From: Denitrificimonas halotolerans
Lineage (GTDB): Bacteria > Pseudomonadota > Gammaproteobacteria > Pseudomonadales > Pseudomonadaceae
Assembly (NCBI RefSeq): GCF_034259425.1
Contig: NZ_JAXIVU010000003.1
Span: forward strand, 151,016 to 215,015
Direction: 5' to 3'
Length of the DNA stretch: 64,000 nt
Position numbers and translations under genes: made by a program. Below, in pieces: positions 52,357-62,599 of the stretch. The notes beneath the pieces were generated by a model. That model did no database searches. It worked only from the letters and a program-made list of their open reading frames with translations, and had not been told where the DNA came from. How positions within the stretch are numbered: position 1 is the stretch's first letter; every line of letters starts with the position of its first letter.

Positions 52357-53139
52357 TTAATCTAACACCCCTAGTGCTCGAGCAAGTGTTGGAAATTTCG
52401 TACGAAGCACACCACGTACAGCGTAATGGGTAAAGTAATAAGCTGACTTAAAAATACTCAACTGCTCTAGATCACGGTATAAGCGCCAGTTTTCTTTGGC
52501 CATTTTAGTTTTTTTGGCTGAACTTTGTGATGCATACACTCTGTACCGTGCCAACACTTCAGGCATGCCATAGGCATAATCAATTTTCTTCAAAATTGCT
52601 AACCATGTAGCAAAGTCTTCCCGCTTTGTATTGACTGGCATATAGACTTTACCCAATTTTTCAACATCATACATAGCAGTCAAACAACCGATAACATTGG
52701 TTTTTAAGAGCTGCTTATAACTGATTTTCGTAGGGGTGTTCACAATATCGAACGATACTCCTTTTTCATCGATTTTTTCATAAGCTGTGTAACTGAAAGC
52801 AACTTCGTTCTCTAACATGAAGCTGATTTGCTTTTCTAGCTTTTCCGGATGCCATAAATCATCGCTATCCAAGAAAGCAATAAATCGACCAGTTGCGACT
52901 TCAATTGCAGTGTTTCGTGCAATTGAAGCACCAGAGTTTTTTTCTAATTGTATAAACTTAATACGAGGGTCTTGAGATGCGTACTGTTGGATTACCTCTG
53001 CTGAACTATCAGAGGAACAGTCATCAACAATTATAACTTCCCAGTTATTAAAAGTTTGCGTGGTTACTGACCTAAGTGTTTGTAAAATGAAAGAGGAGGA
53101 GTTGTAAGAAGGGGTTATGATGGAAACGCTAGGACGCAT
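52357..53139 (-). CDS. Family 2 glycosyltransferase
   Basis: 260 residues with a GT-A fold: VSIITPSYNSSSFI at 4-17, EVIIVDDCSSDSS near 34-46, and the metal-binding DXD-like FLDSDDLW near 91-98. It is likely to add a sugar of the surface repeat unit on the cytoplasmic side. It overlaps the next gene upstream by 11 bases, so the two are co-transcribed. The 275 bases after it (52082-52356) hold no gene. Confidence 0.87.
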   Translation of the reverse strand: MRPSVSIITPSYNSSSFILQTLRSVTTQTFNNWEVIIVDDCSSDSSAEVIQQYASQDPRIKFIQLEKNSGASIARNTAIEVATGRFIAFLDSDDLWHPEKLEKQISFMLENEVAFSYTAYEKIDEKGVSFDIVNTPTKISYKQLLKTNVIGCLTAMYDVEKLGKVYMPVNTKREDFATWLAILKKIDYAYGMPEVLARYRVYASQSSAKKTKMAKENWRLYRDLEQLSIFKSAYYFTHYAVRGVLRTKFPTLARALGVLD

Positions 53140-54259
53140 TATATTTTCCAGATATATTTAAACTTTCTTTTAAGTAATCTATAAATAAATCTTCTTTTTC
53201 TTCCCAAAAAGTATCAGGCTCATACTTCACATAGCTTACAGAGAGTGAAGCTAAGCCCTTTTTAATTTTATTTCTGATGTCATCAACATTATATTCATCA
53301 ACTACAACTACATTGCTGTATTCCTTTACAAGCTCTTTCGCCATCATAGTATTTTTTGAAAAAATTGGTATTTTAGAAAAATAAGAGCATTCGAAATATT
53401 TATTTGAAATTGCATAGATTGCATTAAAATCATTTGTGGGATAAGCGGCCCACACTAGGTCCGCTAGTTCATAAATGTATTTTAAATCGGAAGGCGAGTA
53501 TCTTCCAAAAAATACAACTTGATTCTCTAGGTTAAGTGTCTTTACTTTTTTTTGTAATTTTTTAAGTTCTGGACCATCTCCAAAAACATAAAAGCAAATA
53601 CTTGTACCAACAATTGCTTTCAAAATATTCTCTAGAATTTCATAGTACCTAACTACTCCGACCCATGAAACATTTTTACCGCTCTCTGGTTTGTTTTCTT
53701 TAAAATCTAAAAACCATTTTGGCTGTATTGAATCAAAATCTAGTGCTTTTTTAGATGGATAGTTTTCAAATGTATAAGAATTCAGACTTGAAGGATAAAG
53801 TTCTTTAAAAAAACGAGATGCAAAAATTGTAAAACTCACATGTCTAAGACATGCCCTTTCCAGTAATTTTAAAAACAGACTTATTGCTTTGTTGTTAGAA
53901 GTTGGAAGGTCTAAACAATCATAAATTATTTTTATTTTATTTCTTGAGAAAACCTTTATAGAGACTGCACAAAGTAGAGAATCCCAATGGCTAGCAAATA
54001 TAATATCTGGATTCTCTATTTTTTTTATTTTTGAAATGTACCTAATAAATTTAGGTAATGAAAATATTTTCTTTATCTTGTTCCCATAACCCAGCTCATT
54101 TTCTAAGACATAATGTGAAGCTGGTACGGCTTGAGATGACTTGGCGCCTCTATTCCATGCAACCACAGTTACGTTAAAGTAGTCTGACAATGTATTCTTA
54201 AATCTTTCTGTGCGAGTATTAATTGGCCATGCTGTATCAATAATCAATATTTTACTCAT
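53129..54259 (-). CDS. Glycosyltransferase (GT4-like)
   Basis: 376 residues from the ATG at 54259 (TTAGGA five bases before; an ATG two codons earlier lacks room for it). GT-B architecture: an N-terminal domain beginning KILIIDTAWP, and a C-terminal nucleotide-sugar site with NVSWVGVVRY, CFYVFGDGPELKKL and FFGRYSPSDLKYIYELADLVW. The DNA is clearly more AT-rich than wbp genes nearby, suggesting separate acquisition. Donor and acceptor unknown. Confidence 0.78.
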   Translation of the reverse strand: MSKILIIDTAWPINTRTERFKNTLSDYFNVTVVAWNRGAKSSQAVPASHYVLENELGYGNKIKKIFSLPKFIRYISKIKKIENPDIIFASHWDSLLCAVSIKVFSRNKIKIIYDCLDLPTSNNKAISLFLKLLERACLRHVSFTIFASRFFKELYPSSLNSYTFENYPSKKALDFDSIQPKWFLDFKENKPESGKNVSWVGVVRYYEILENILKAIVGTSICFYVFGDGPELKKLQKKVKTLNLENQVVFFGRYSPSDLKYIYELADLVWAAYPTNDFNAIYAISNKYFECSYFSKIPIFSKNTMMAKELVKEYSNVVVVDEYNVDDIRNKIKKGLASLSVSYVKYEPDTFWEEKEDLFIDYLKESLNISGKYNAS

Positions 54260-54406
54260 ATGCATCCTAAAATAAAAGGACTTATAAATTATATTAGTGG
54301 CACTTAGTATATAACAAAAATGTTATTTTATTATAAATATTCAGAAGGCAACCATAGCCACTTAAGCCCACGTATATTTCTACAAAATTAAAAGACAGGG
54401 AATAAT

Positions 54407-55546
54407 TTACATTACATTTTTTAAAAAGTTTATAATCCGTTTAGTGGCTTGACCATCACCATAAGGATTATGCGCTTGTGACATTTTTTGATAAAGCACT
54501 GAGTCATCTAATAATTTTTGAACAGCATCGCGTATCAAATTCGAATCTGTGCCAACTAGTCTAACTGTACCTGCTTCAACCGCTTCTGGTCTTTCTGTAG
54601 TCTCACGCATTACTAAAACTGGCTTGCCTAAGCCAGGTGCTTCTTCTTGAACTCCACCACTATCTGTAAGTACTAAGTAGGAATTTTGCATTAAGTACAC
54701 AAATGGCTCATAACCAAGAGGTTTTATTAAATGCAGATTATTTACGTCACCTAGTAATCGGTTTACAGGCTCTTGAACATTTGGATTTAAATGGACAGGA
54801 TAAACAAAATGAGTTTCAGGGTTGGAAATGGCCAAGTCACGTAAAGCGGCACAAATATTTTCAAAACCACCACCAAAGTTTTCACGACGATGCCCAGTAA
54901 CTAAAACATAGCGATGTTCAACAGCGTTAATATTTAAGCCAGCAGTAGTTAATGATTCAGTGATACTTTTTTTCAGCTCAGCTGATTCAGCAATTTTTTG
55001 TGTTACTAACTGCAACGCATCTATCACTGTGTTACCAGTTACAGTGATGTGGTCAGAAGAAATTTTCTCATCTAATAATGCTTGTTTGTTACGTTCAGTA
55101 GGGGAGAAGTGCCATTTTGCCAGCCTGCCTGTTAACACACGGTTTGCTTCTTCAGGCCAAGGAGAATACATATTCCCTGTACGCAAGCCTGCTTCTACAT
55201 GCCCCACAGGAACTTGCTGATAGAAAGCTGCCAGTGTAGCAGCGAAAGTAGTGGCAGTATCACCGTGAACTAATACCAAATCAGGCTTGAACTCAGAAAA
55301 TACGTCACGCAAACCAAGAAGTACTTTACTTGTAATATCGTATAAGTCCTGACCAGCCTGCATTAGATTTAAATCAAAGTCTGGTGTGATTTCAAAAAGC
55401 TTTAAAACTTGGTCTAACATTTCACGATGTTGCGCTGTAACTGCTACTTTAGCATCAAAAAAACCATCTGCTTCTAGTGCTTTAACGAGAGGTGCCATTT
55501 TAATTGCTTCTGGTCTAGTCCCAAAAACGGATAGAACTTTCATCAT
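54407..55546 (-). CDS. wecB: UDP-GlcNAc 2-epimerase (non-hydrolysing)
   Basis: Interconverts UDP-GlcNAc and UDP-ManNAc. 379 residues. Signature: VFGTRPEAIKMAPLVKAL (7-24), VHGDTATTFAATLAAFY near 93, VGHVEAGLRTGN near 111, VTGHRRENFGGGFENI near 215 and LTDSGGVQEEAPGLGKPVLVMR near 290. It is distinct from the WbpI-like epimerase further up, so two epimerase activities are encoded. Confidence 0.92.
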   Translation of the reverse strand: MMKVLSVFGTRPEAIKMAPLVKALEADGFFDAKVAVTAQHREMLDQVLKLFEITPDFDLNLMQAGQDLYDITSKVLLGLRDVFSEFKPDLVLVHGDTATTFAATLAAFYQQVPVGHVEAGLRTGNMYSPWPEEANRVLTGRLAKWHFSPTERNKQALLDEKISSDHITVTGNTVIDALQLVTQKIAESAELKKSITESLTTAGLNINAVEHRYVLVTGHRRENFGGGFENICAALRDLAISNPETHFVYPVHLNPNVQEPVNRLLGDVNNLHLIKPLGYEPFVYLMQNSYLVLTDSGGVQEEAPGLGKPVLVMRETTERPEAVEAGTVRLVGTDSNLIRDAVQKLLDDSVLYQKMSQAHNPYGDGQATKRIINFLKNVM

Positions 55547-55552
55547 ATATTC

Positions 55553-56659
55553 CTAAACTAGATCTAGTGTTATTTTTTTAGCCCATTCATCAAGTGAAAA
55601 ATTATTCTTAATTTGACAGTAGGCTTCGTACGAAAGCTTATTGTACTCTTCTTCCGTTAGGCTTAAAGCAAGCTCTAAAGCAGCTGTTAAATTATTGTTT
55701 TTTACAACTATCCCGTTCACTCCATCCGTTATAATTTCTTCAAATCCATCTCCTGGATAAACAACAGGAACAAGACCTAATGACATAGATTCAAGTAATG
55801 CATAGTTCGCTAAAATAATATCTGCTGGCAATACGAAAAAACGATGCTTTTTCATAATTTCACGTATATTGCTAACAAAACCATGTGCAGATACAACATC
55901 ACTGATATTTAATTTTTCATAAACATCTAAGGCTTTTTCAGAGTAGGATACTCCTCTTGGAGCATAAACTTCATTAGAAATAGAATTGAAACCATAAATT
56001 GAAGCATTGAAAGATTTTCCTTTTTCTTTAAGTTCGTTAAATGATTCTATTAATTCAATAACATTCCTTTTTTCAATAACAGCATTTGCGTATATAAAGT
56101 CTTTTTTATTTTTTTTTCCTCTTGGCTTTACATACTCTTGTACCGGTACGGCGTTATAGATACTAACGACTTTATTTAAAAGCTTAGGGCTTATCTCTGC
56201 AAGGCTAACCAAGTGATGCTTTTCTTTGGCATATATTTTATTAGAAAATCTTACTGCTAATCTTGTCAGTTTTTTCTTAATACTCACTAAAATGATACTT
56301 TTGTACGATTCATTATTTATATTTTGCTTATCACCAGTTAACTCCCAACCAATTAGCCAAAACCTTACATTTATATTAAGAGCTCTGGCTAATAATACGT
56401 AAAAAACTGAAAGAATTGAGTAATCATAACAATCAATATTTTTTGGTTTAAACATCATTAGAACTTTAAAATAAGAAAAAACTCTCATAAAAATATTAGT
56501 TCCAGCATAAACAAAAATGGACTGCTCTGTGTTTATTGGATCAGTTTTTTTCTTATTTAAGAGAACTTTAATGTTAACATTATTTTTTTTATAGGAATCA
56601 ACCACATAATTATACTTATGTGGAAAAAAAGGCAAACCAACAATTAAAATGTTTTTCAC
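55553..56659 (-). CDS. Glycosyltransferase (GT4-like)
   Basis: 368 residues, GT-B type. N-terminal LIVGLPFFPHKYNY; C-terminal donor site with VSAHGFVSNIREIMKKHRFFVLPADIILANYALLE and the E-x7-E-like SMSLGLVPVVYPG. Strongly AT-rich with Lys/Asn/Ile-rich protein, unlike its neighbours. It ends six bases before wecB starts. Specificity unknown. Confidence 0.8.
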   Translation of the reverse strand: MKNILIVGLPFFPHKYNYVVDSYKKNNVNIKVLLNKKKTDPINTEQSIFVYAGTNIFMRVFSYFKVLMMFKPKNIDCYDYSILSVFYVLLARALNINVRFWLIGWELTGDKQNINNESYKSIILVSIKKKLTRLAVRFSNKIYAKEKHHLVSLAEISPKLLNKVVSIYNAVPVQEYVKPRGKKNKKDFIYANAVIEKRNVIELIESFNELKEKGKSFNASIYGFNSISNEVYAPRGVSYSEKALDVYEKLNISDVVSAHGFVSNIREIMKKHRFFVLPADIILANYALLESMSLGLVPVVYPGDGFEEIITDGVNGIVVKNNNLTAALELALSLTEEEYNKLSYEAYCQIKNNFSLDEWAKKITLDLV

Positions 56660-56686
56660 AAGTTTTCCGTTTTAAATATATAACTA

Positions 56687-57757
56687 TTAAATTAACGAAT
56701 TAAGTCTTTTAGCAATTTCTTTAGATGTCTTCCCGCCACCGTACAACCTACTCTCATCTTTAACAGTACGTCCTAAGTTATGCATAGCAGCCTCGATAAT
56801 ATTATTCGTATCAGCCCCCACCAACTCATTAGCCCCGACTTCAACCAACTCAATCCATTCAGTCTGATCTCGCATAGTAACGCAGGCTTTCCCCATAAAA
56901 AACGCTTCTTTTTGTACACCGCCGCTGTCGGTGAGGACTAGACCTGTGCGTTGTAGTAGCCAAATCATTTCTAAATAACCAACTGGATCGATTAAGTGAA
57001 CATCTAGCTTTAAGCCTTGTGCAGCGATGACTTTACGGGTGCGTGGATGCAGGGGTAAAACTACAGGCGCTAGGTTGGTGTGTAGGTGGTTAAGCGCTGT
57101 AATAATAGCGGCTAAGCGCTCTGGGTTATCAGTGTTTTCGGCACGATGAAAGGTGGTAAGAATAAAGCCATCGTCAAGCTCAAAGCCCTGCGGCTGAGTG
57201 GCTTTTTGGGCGAAAAACTCGGCGCTGTCTTGCATCACATCACCCACCTGCAACACTTGGATGGGCTTATCATCAAAACCCTCACGCTTTAGGTTCGCCA
57301 TAGCTGAATCGGTTGGACAAAACAGTACACTACTAATTTGGTCGGTCAGGATACGGTTAATTTCTTCCGGCATCTGCATATTAAAGCTACGCAAACCTGC
57401 TTCCACATGAGCTACAGGAATATGCAATTTAGCCGCTGCCAAAGCACCGGCAAGCGTGGAGTTCGTATCACCATAAACCAATACCCAATCGGGCTGCTCT
57501 TTAAGCAACACCTTTTCAATTTCTATCAACATACGGCCAGTCATATCACCGTGGTTCACGCTGTTAATGTTTAACTGATAATCTGGGCGTGGAATGCCTA
57601 GCTGTTCGAAAAACACATCCGACATATTGGCATCAAAGTGCTGGCCAGTGTGGATTAAAACCTCAGTTAAGCCATCGGTTTCTTGAATGGCTTTAGAGAC
57701 GACACTGGCTTTAATAAACTGCGGCCTAGCGCCGACAATGGTAACTATTTTTTTCAT
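56687..57757 (-). CDS. wbpI: WbpI-like UDP-2,3-diacetamido-glucuronate 2-epimerase
   Basis: 356 residues of the same fold as WecB but of the WbpI subgroup: VGARPQFIKASVVSKAI at the start, HTGQHFDANMSDVFFEQL, VYGDTNSTLAGALAAA, VAHVEAGLRSFNMQMPEE and TDSGGVQKEAFFMGK. In P. aeruginosa O5, WbpI makes the mannuronic form of the 2,3-diacetamido sugar after WbpA, B, E and D. The presence of wbpB, wbpD and wbpE here supports that role. Confidence 0.85.
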   Translation of the reverse strand: MKKIVTIVGARPQFIKASVVSKAIQETDGLTEVLIHTGQHFDANMSDVFFEQLGIPRPDYQLNINSVNHGDMTGRMLIEIEKVLLKEQPDWVLVYGDTNSTLAGALAAAKLHIPVAHVEAGLRSFNMQMPEEINRILTDQISSVLFCPTDSAMANLKREGFDDKPIQVLQVGDVMQDSAEFFAQKATQPQGFELDDGFILTTFHRAENTDNPERLAAIITALNHLHTNLAPVVLPLHPRTRKVIAAQGLKLDVHLIDPVGYLEMIWLLQRTGLVLTDSGGVQKEAFFMGKACVTMRDQTEWIELVEVGANELVGADTNNIIEAAMHNLGRTVKDESRLYGGGKTSKEIAKRLNSLI

Positions 57758-58208
57758 TTAAAAACTCTTTTTTTGGCTACTGAAAACAGGCAGTTATACA
57801 CGAATTAGAAAATCGTCTTCTAACTAACAAATCACCAGAACAGCTTTAAACACCAAGGTTAATTTCTCAAACATTGATTATCGTTGGTGAGCACACAGAA
57901 TCTATCACTTACCATGCCTTCTTATAGCCACTAGCAAATGCCAAGGTTGCCGGAAAGCGAAATCGCGTCAAGAAACAAAAATAAAGCTAGGTATTCTTTA
58001 CCTTCACACACTAAAGACAAGGGTAAAAAGCCCTGCACAAAGCCATCCAAAGGCCGCTATACACTGCAGCAAGCATTGTACGTGCGAGGGGTGCAATAAA
58101 CCATTGGTATATATTATATGCAATAACGGCTACCGTCACGTCAAGAGCACCTGTCTACTTAATTAATAAAAAAGCTATGAAAATTTAGCTAAGAAACAAA
58201 ACTAATAT
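57758..58208. other. Gap in the polysaccharide locus
   Basis: About 450 bases with no supported coding frame between wbpI and the flippase gene. I recognise no mobile-element end, promoter or RNA. It may be debris from a lost gene of the cluster. Confidence 0.4.
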
Positions 58209-59621
58209 TTACTTAGCATATTGACTTAACAGTACTTCTTTAACCATCTTGATGCTTCGATTAAAGATAAAAAAACCGATAAAAAACATTCCTATCCATA
58301 TAAACAGAAGTAAACCTCCTTGATCTAAAAACAGTGATTTAATAACAACAACAGAAAGTAAAATAGTTATAATTAAATAAGTTTTAACGCTAGGCATATT
58401 ACGCCAAACTCTACGAGCAAGCTCGGTACGTAAAATATAAAAAACCCAAAAAGAAAATGCTGTTGATATGGCTGCACCAGTTGCTCCAATTTTAGGTACT
58501 AATAAATAATTTCCTATTACATTAATCAACATTGCGCCAATGGATGCCAACATAGAGAATCCTGTTTTTCTTGATATTGATATCCCTACAGCTGTTGTTT
58601 CTGAAAGAGTATAAAAAAGAGGTGCTATTAAACATAGCGTAATCAAATATTCAATTGCAGCGTATTCTTTTGGTAGAAAGTAAGGGAGTATCCAAGAAAA
58701 TAAACCTGCTAAGACCACAATAAAATAAATTGCTGCTAATAAGTGTTCTGAGATCTCATCAACCTTTTTAAGGTCAGCACCTTCTTTTACCCACTTGTAA
58801 ACCATAGGGGCCCAGATAGTGTTGAAAATACCTGCAAAAATTGTGGCGACACCTGCGATACTCATTGTGACTGAGTAAACACCAAGCTCTGCAAAGGTGG
58901 ACATGCTCCGTAAAAATAATTTATCCATAACGTTGAGCCCCCATGAGGCTAAGCCACCTATTACTAATGGAAGACCAAAAATAAGTAATGGCTTTATCTC
59001 TATCCACTTAATAGAATATTTAAGAGAGGTTAGCCATTCTTTCCTTGTATTCCAAAAAAACACAAGAAAGACAGATAATACGGACAGCGTGTGTGCAGTA
59101 ATTAGGTTGTAAGCGTCTTTTTTAAAACCAAATAGAACAGTACTAACGATAAATAATAAAAAAATAATTTTCGGTAGTAGCTGACTCATTGAATAAGCGA
59201 GAGCCCGTTCTTCCATACGAAGTATCAAGGATAAAAAGCGAGAAGTAAAAGCTAAAAAAAAGCAGAGAATGCTAACTGCACTTAAAAAAGCACTTGGGAT
59301 ATCATACAAGTATTTAGCAATTACGGTGGGCTCAATCAGATAAATTATTCCGTAAGTACAAATAATTAAAAAAAGCCCAGGGAATAAACTTAGCTTTAGT
59401 AGTTTTGGTTTGTTATCTGACTCATGATATTCGCGCACATAAGCTTGGTCTAGACCTAAGCAGAAAAGAAGAATAGAAAAGCTGGCTACCACTTGTAGCA
59501 TAGAGATTCTGCCCACATCTTCTACTGAATAAAACCATGTGATGAGCGGAAGAGTAATAAATCCTAGTGCGGCAGCACCTATTGGACCAATAGCATAGCC
59601 CAGTATTTTATTAAGGTTCAT
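58209..59621 (-). CDS. wzx: Wzx-type polysaccharide flippase
   Basis: 470 residues with 12-14 hydrophobic segments spread over the whole protein. The N-terminal segment (YAIGPIGAAALGFITLPLITWFYSVEDVGRISML) is typical of the MATE/PST-like repeat-unit flippases. AT-rich. It probably moves the lipid-linked unit across the inner membrane. Overlaps the upstream glycosyltransferase by 11 bases. Confidence 0.85.
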   Translation of the reverse strand: MNLNKILGYAIGPIGAAALGFITLPLITWFYSVEDVGRISMLQVVASFSILLFCLGLDQAYVREYHESDNKPKLLKLSLFPGLFLIICTYGIIYLIEPTVIAKYLYDIPSAFLSAVSILCFFLAFTSRFLSLILRMEERALAYSMSQLLPKIIFLLFIVSTVLFGFKKDAYNLITAHTLSVLSVFLVFFWNTRKEWLTSLKYSIKWIEIKPLLIFGLPLVIGGLASWGLNVMDKLFLRSMSTFAELGVYSVTMSIAGVATIFAGIFNTIWAPMVYKWVKEGADLKKVDEISEHLLAAIYFIVVLAGLFSWILPYFLPKEYAAIEYLITLCLIAPLFYTLSETTAVGISISRKTGFSMLASIGAMLINVIGNYLLVPKIGATGAAISTAFSFWVFYILRTELARRVWRNMPSVKTYLIITILLSVVVIKSLFLDQGGLLLFIWIGMFFIGFFIFNRSIKMVKEVLLSQYAK

Positions 59622-60867
59622 TAATCCCTGCGATCTTTTCTAGTTTACAAATAAAATCAGGATAGTTAATGGAGGCATTGAATCTTTCATATACCCAATT
59701 ATAAGCATTGTTACCATAATCAATAGTTTTTTTGTTTTTACATATAGTATTAATACCAAGGACTATATCACTAGCTGTACATTTTTTAGGCATTAAATAG
59801 CCGTTTTCATTATTTACAAGATCAGAGATACCACCGACGTTAGGAGCTATAGATGGAATCTTACAACTCATGGCTTCCATTATAGAAACGGGGATACCTT
59901 CAGAAGCACTAGAGTTGATAAATATGTCAAACCCCCCTGATTTAAGTATTTCAATAACATCTGTATTTTTTTTGTGGCCAAAAAAATTGATGGTTAAATT
60001 AGTTTGTTTACGTGTTAATTCACGTGACTCTTTGATCAAACTCTTTAATAGTGGTCCGTCACCAATATGTGCCCACTCAACACCTATATCTTGATTTTGT
60101 TTTGCGTACTCTAATACAGCACTAGCAATTAAATGTATTTGTTTTACGGGTACACAGTATGATATAGAAATAACTTTTACAGTATCCCTCGATATTTTAG
60201 CTTGTGGCTGTTCAGCAGGTAAGTTTACACCTAGCCTTGCTACATCAAGATTATTAACAGTTACACTATATTTGCTTTTATAATATTTAAGTGCGCTTTT
60301 AGATAACAGATAAACTCTATCAGGCGAGTTTGCAAATTGTCTTTTTAAGGGCATATATTTATTCTTTCTTTGCTCTTCATATAAATCAAATCTATGTGCC
60401 CTAGAAACAACCTGATTAACAGCCCCTTTTTCTTTTAAGATGCAAGCCGCATAAAAAGAAATATCATTCCAATAGCAATAAAATGTATTATTACCATCAA
60501 TATCATTACTCATCATTGTTTTACTTAGCATTTCTTTTTCACGAAGCAGAACAGCTACTGATTTTAATGCTACTTTTAAATTAGATATAAAATTTATTAC
60601 CCCCCCTCTCTTAAATAAACATACAACTTCTTTCATAAAATAAACGCTTAACAATGCCTTTACTACATACAAAAACTTTTTATTTATTTTATGTTTTTTT
60701 AGTAGTTTAATCTCACCAGGGAAACTTCGTAAGGCTCCTTTATTATTGTCTGACATGATGTAAACATTATCAAAATTAGTCCCCTTCCAATACTTTATTT
60801 CTGTCTCTAAGAACTGCTCGCCACCTTCATATGGAAAGCTAGAGGTAAGAATTATTAGATTGTTCAT
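59611..60867 (-). CDS. Glycosyltransferase (GT4)
   Basis: 418 residues, GT-B type. The C-terminal part has VISISYCVPVKQIHLIASA, HIGDGPLLKSLIKES and the GT4 donor motif FINSSASEGIPVSIMEAMSC. AT-rich, Lys/Asn-rich. Its start overlaps the wbpE stop by four bases. Sugar unknown. Confidence 0.87.
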   Translation of the reverse strand: MNNLIILTSSFPYEGGEQFLETEIKYWKGTNFDNVYIMSDNNKGALRSFPGEIKLLKKHKINKKFLYVVKALLSVYFMKEVVCLFKRGGVINFISNLKVALKSVAVLLREKEMLSKTMMSNDIDGNNTFYCYWNDISFYAACILKEKGAVNQVVSRAHRFDLYEEQRKNKYMPLKRQFANSPDRVYLLSKSALKYYKSKYSVTVNNLDVARLGVNLPAEQPQAKISRDTVKVISISYCVPVKQIHLIASAVLEYAKQNQDIGVEWAHIGDGPLLKSLIKESRELTRKQTNLTINFFGHKKNTDVIEILKSGGFDIFINSSASEGIPVSIMEAMSCKIPSIAPNVGGISDLVNNENGYLMPKKCTASDIVLGINTICKNKKTIDYGNNAYNWVYERFNASINYPDFICKLEKIAGINEP

Positions 60868-61961
60868 TCAGCTAAAGCCTTGGCGATTTTATATTGGTCT
60901 TCATTACTCATGTACGGATGCATGGGCAAGCTAATTACCTTTTCTGCCACTGCATCGCCTACAGGTAGCTTGGCGCTTTCATCGGCCACTGCTGGTTGCT
61001 TGTTTAGAGGTATCGGGTAATGCACTGCTGTGGGAATGCCAGCTTCTTTAAGTTTGGCTTGTACTTGTTCGCGGTTCTCCACCTGAATGGTGAATTGTGC
61101 CCAAGCACTGGTGTTGTGTTCTTCAACAAACGGTAAAGTGATTGTTTTAGCCACAGAATCCACTGAAGACACGGACAATAATCCTTTATAGCGCTTGGCT
61201 ACTTGTTGGCGTAATTTAATTTCTTCTGCGAATATTTCGAGCTTGGGTAATAAGATAGCGGCTTGCAGGGTATCTAAGCGACTATTTACGCCGACACGAA
61301 GATGATGGTAACGGCGGTCTTGCCCGTGACGTGCTATTTGGCGTAATGCAATGGCTAGCTCGTCATCGTTGGTGAATATTGCGCCCCCATCACCGTAGCA
61401 ACCAAGTGGTTTGCTAGGGAAGAAGCTAGTGCAGGCTACGGTACTTAAATTACAAGACTGCTTACCTTTATAAGTAGCACCAAAGCTTTGTGCTGCGTCT
61501 TCAATAACAGGAATACCATATTTTTTGGCGATAGTATTAATGGCATCAAAGTCAGCGCATTGACCGTAAAGTGATACTGGAATGATTGCTTTGGTTTTAG
61601 TGGTAATAGCTGCTTCTAACTTTTGTGGGTCTAAGTTGTATGTTTTTGGGCATACATCAACATAAACGGGTTTTGCGCCTAATAAAGCAACAGTTTCTGC
61701 CGTAGCAATATAAGTAAACCCAGGGGTAATAACCTCATCGCCAGGCCCTATGCCATAGGCCATTTGAGCAATCTGCAAAGCATCGGTACCGTTAGCAACA
61801 CCAATACAATATTTAGCACCTACAAAGTCGGCCAACTTTTCTTCAAGCTCACCGACCTCAGGACCAAGAATATATTGACCATGCGCTAAAACGTTTTGAA
61901 TATTAAAATCTATTTTGTCTTTAATGCGTGCTTGCTGGGCAGCTAAATCGATAAATTGCAT
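60864..61961 (-). CDS. wbpE: PLP sugar aminotransferase, WbpE type
   Basis: Aminates the 3-keto sugar made by WbpA/WbpB. 365 residues of the DegT/DnrJ/EryC1/StrS family: GVANGTDALQIAQMAYGIGPGDEVITP (about 54-80), DAAQSFGATYKG near 155-166 and the Schiff-base Lys in SFFPSKPLGCYGDGGAI near 179-195. Gene order wbpB-wbpD-wbpE matches P. aeruginosa O5. Confidence 0.92.
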   Translation of the reverse strand: MQFIDLAAQQARIKDKIDFNIQNVLAHGQYILGPEVGELEEKLADFVGAKYCIGVANGTDALQIAQMAYGIGPGDEVITPGFTYIATAETVALLGAKPVYVDVCPKTYNLDPQKLEAAITTKTKAIIPVSLYGQCADFDAINTIAKKYGIPVIEDAAQSFGATYKGKQSCNLSTVACTSFFPSKPLGCYGDGGAIFTNDDELAIALRQIARHGQDRRYHHLRVGVNSRLDTLQAAILLPKLEIFAEEIKLRQQVAKRYKGLLSVSSVDSVAKTITLPFVEEHNTSAWAQFTIQVENREQVQAKLKEAGIPTAVHYPIPLNKQPAVADESAKLPVGDAVAEKVISLPMHPYMSNEDQYKIAKALAE

Positions 61962-62009
61962 ATGCCATATCGCCGGAGCAATGTCCGCGCCTACAGTTAA
62001 ATATTATGT

Positions 62010-62591
62010 TTACGCAGCTTGTTTGGTCACCAAGCCATTTTTGAGTGTGTACACAGTACCGGTATGTTGACAGGTAGTTTGCCCTTCACCACTTAATGGT
62101 AAATCCAATTGCTCACCAAACTCGCTCATCCAACCGATTTGTCTTGCGGGCACTCCAACTATAAGGGCATAAGCAGGTACATCTTTATTAACCACTGCAC
62201 CCGCACCAACAAAGGCGTACTCACCTATGGTCACGCCGCAAACGATTGTGCAATTAGCCCCAAGAGTTGCCCCTTTTTTGACAACAGTGTCGAGGTACTC
62301 ATCTTTGCGTTCAATTAATGAACGCGGATTATATACGTTGGTAAACACCATACTCGGGCCACAAAACACACCCTCTTCAAGGTGTACATTATCGTAAACC
62401 GAAACGTTATTTTGGATTTTACAGTGATCACCGATGGTGACTTTATTACCTACGAAAACGTTTTGACCAAGGGAAACGCCTTTGCCAATTTGCGCTCCGC
62501 TACAAACGTGAACAAAATGCCAAACGCGGCTGCCTGCACCAATTTGCGCGCCATCATCAACGATGGCGCTATCATGTTTAAAATATGTCAT
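62010..62591 (-). CDS. wbpD: Sugar N-acetyltransferase, WbpD type
   Basis: Acetylates the 3-amino group of UDP-2-acetamido-3-amino-glucuronate. 193 residues from the ATG at 62591 (MTYFKHDSAIVDDG), which matches the WbpD family start; a GTG four codons earlier is in frame. Left-handed hexapeptide repeats run through residues 12-150 (e.g. GKGVSLGQNVFVGNKVTIGDH). Confidence 0.92.
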   Translation of the reverse strand: MTYFKHDSAIVDDGAQIGAGSRVWHFVHVCSGAQIGKGVSLGQNVFVGNKVTIGDHCKIQNNVSVYDNVHLEEGVFCGPSMVFTNVYNPRSLIERKDEYLDTVVKKGATLGANCTIVCGVTIGEYAFVGAGAVVNKDVPAYALIVGVPARQIGWMSEFGEQLDLPLSGEGQTTCQHTGTVYTLKNGLVTKQAA

Positions 62592-62599
62592 CAGAAGCT

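Noticed and set aside
54407..57757. Two UDP-sugar 2-epimerase genes as a possible tandem duplication
   Set aside because: They belong to different subgroups (WecB and WbpI types) with different motifs, so they are two functions, not a recent duplicate.
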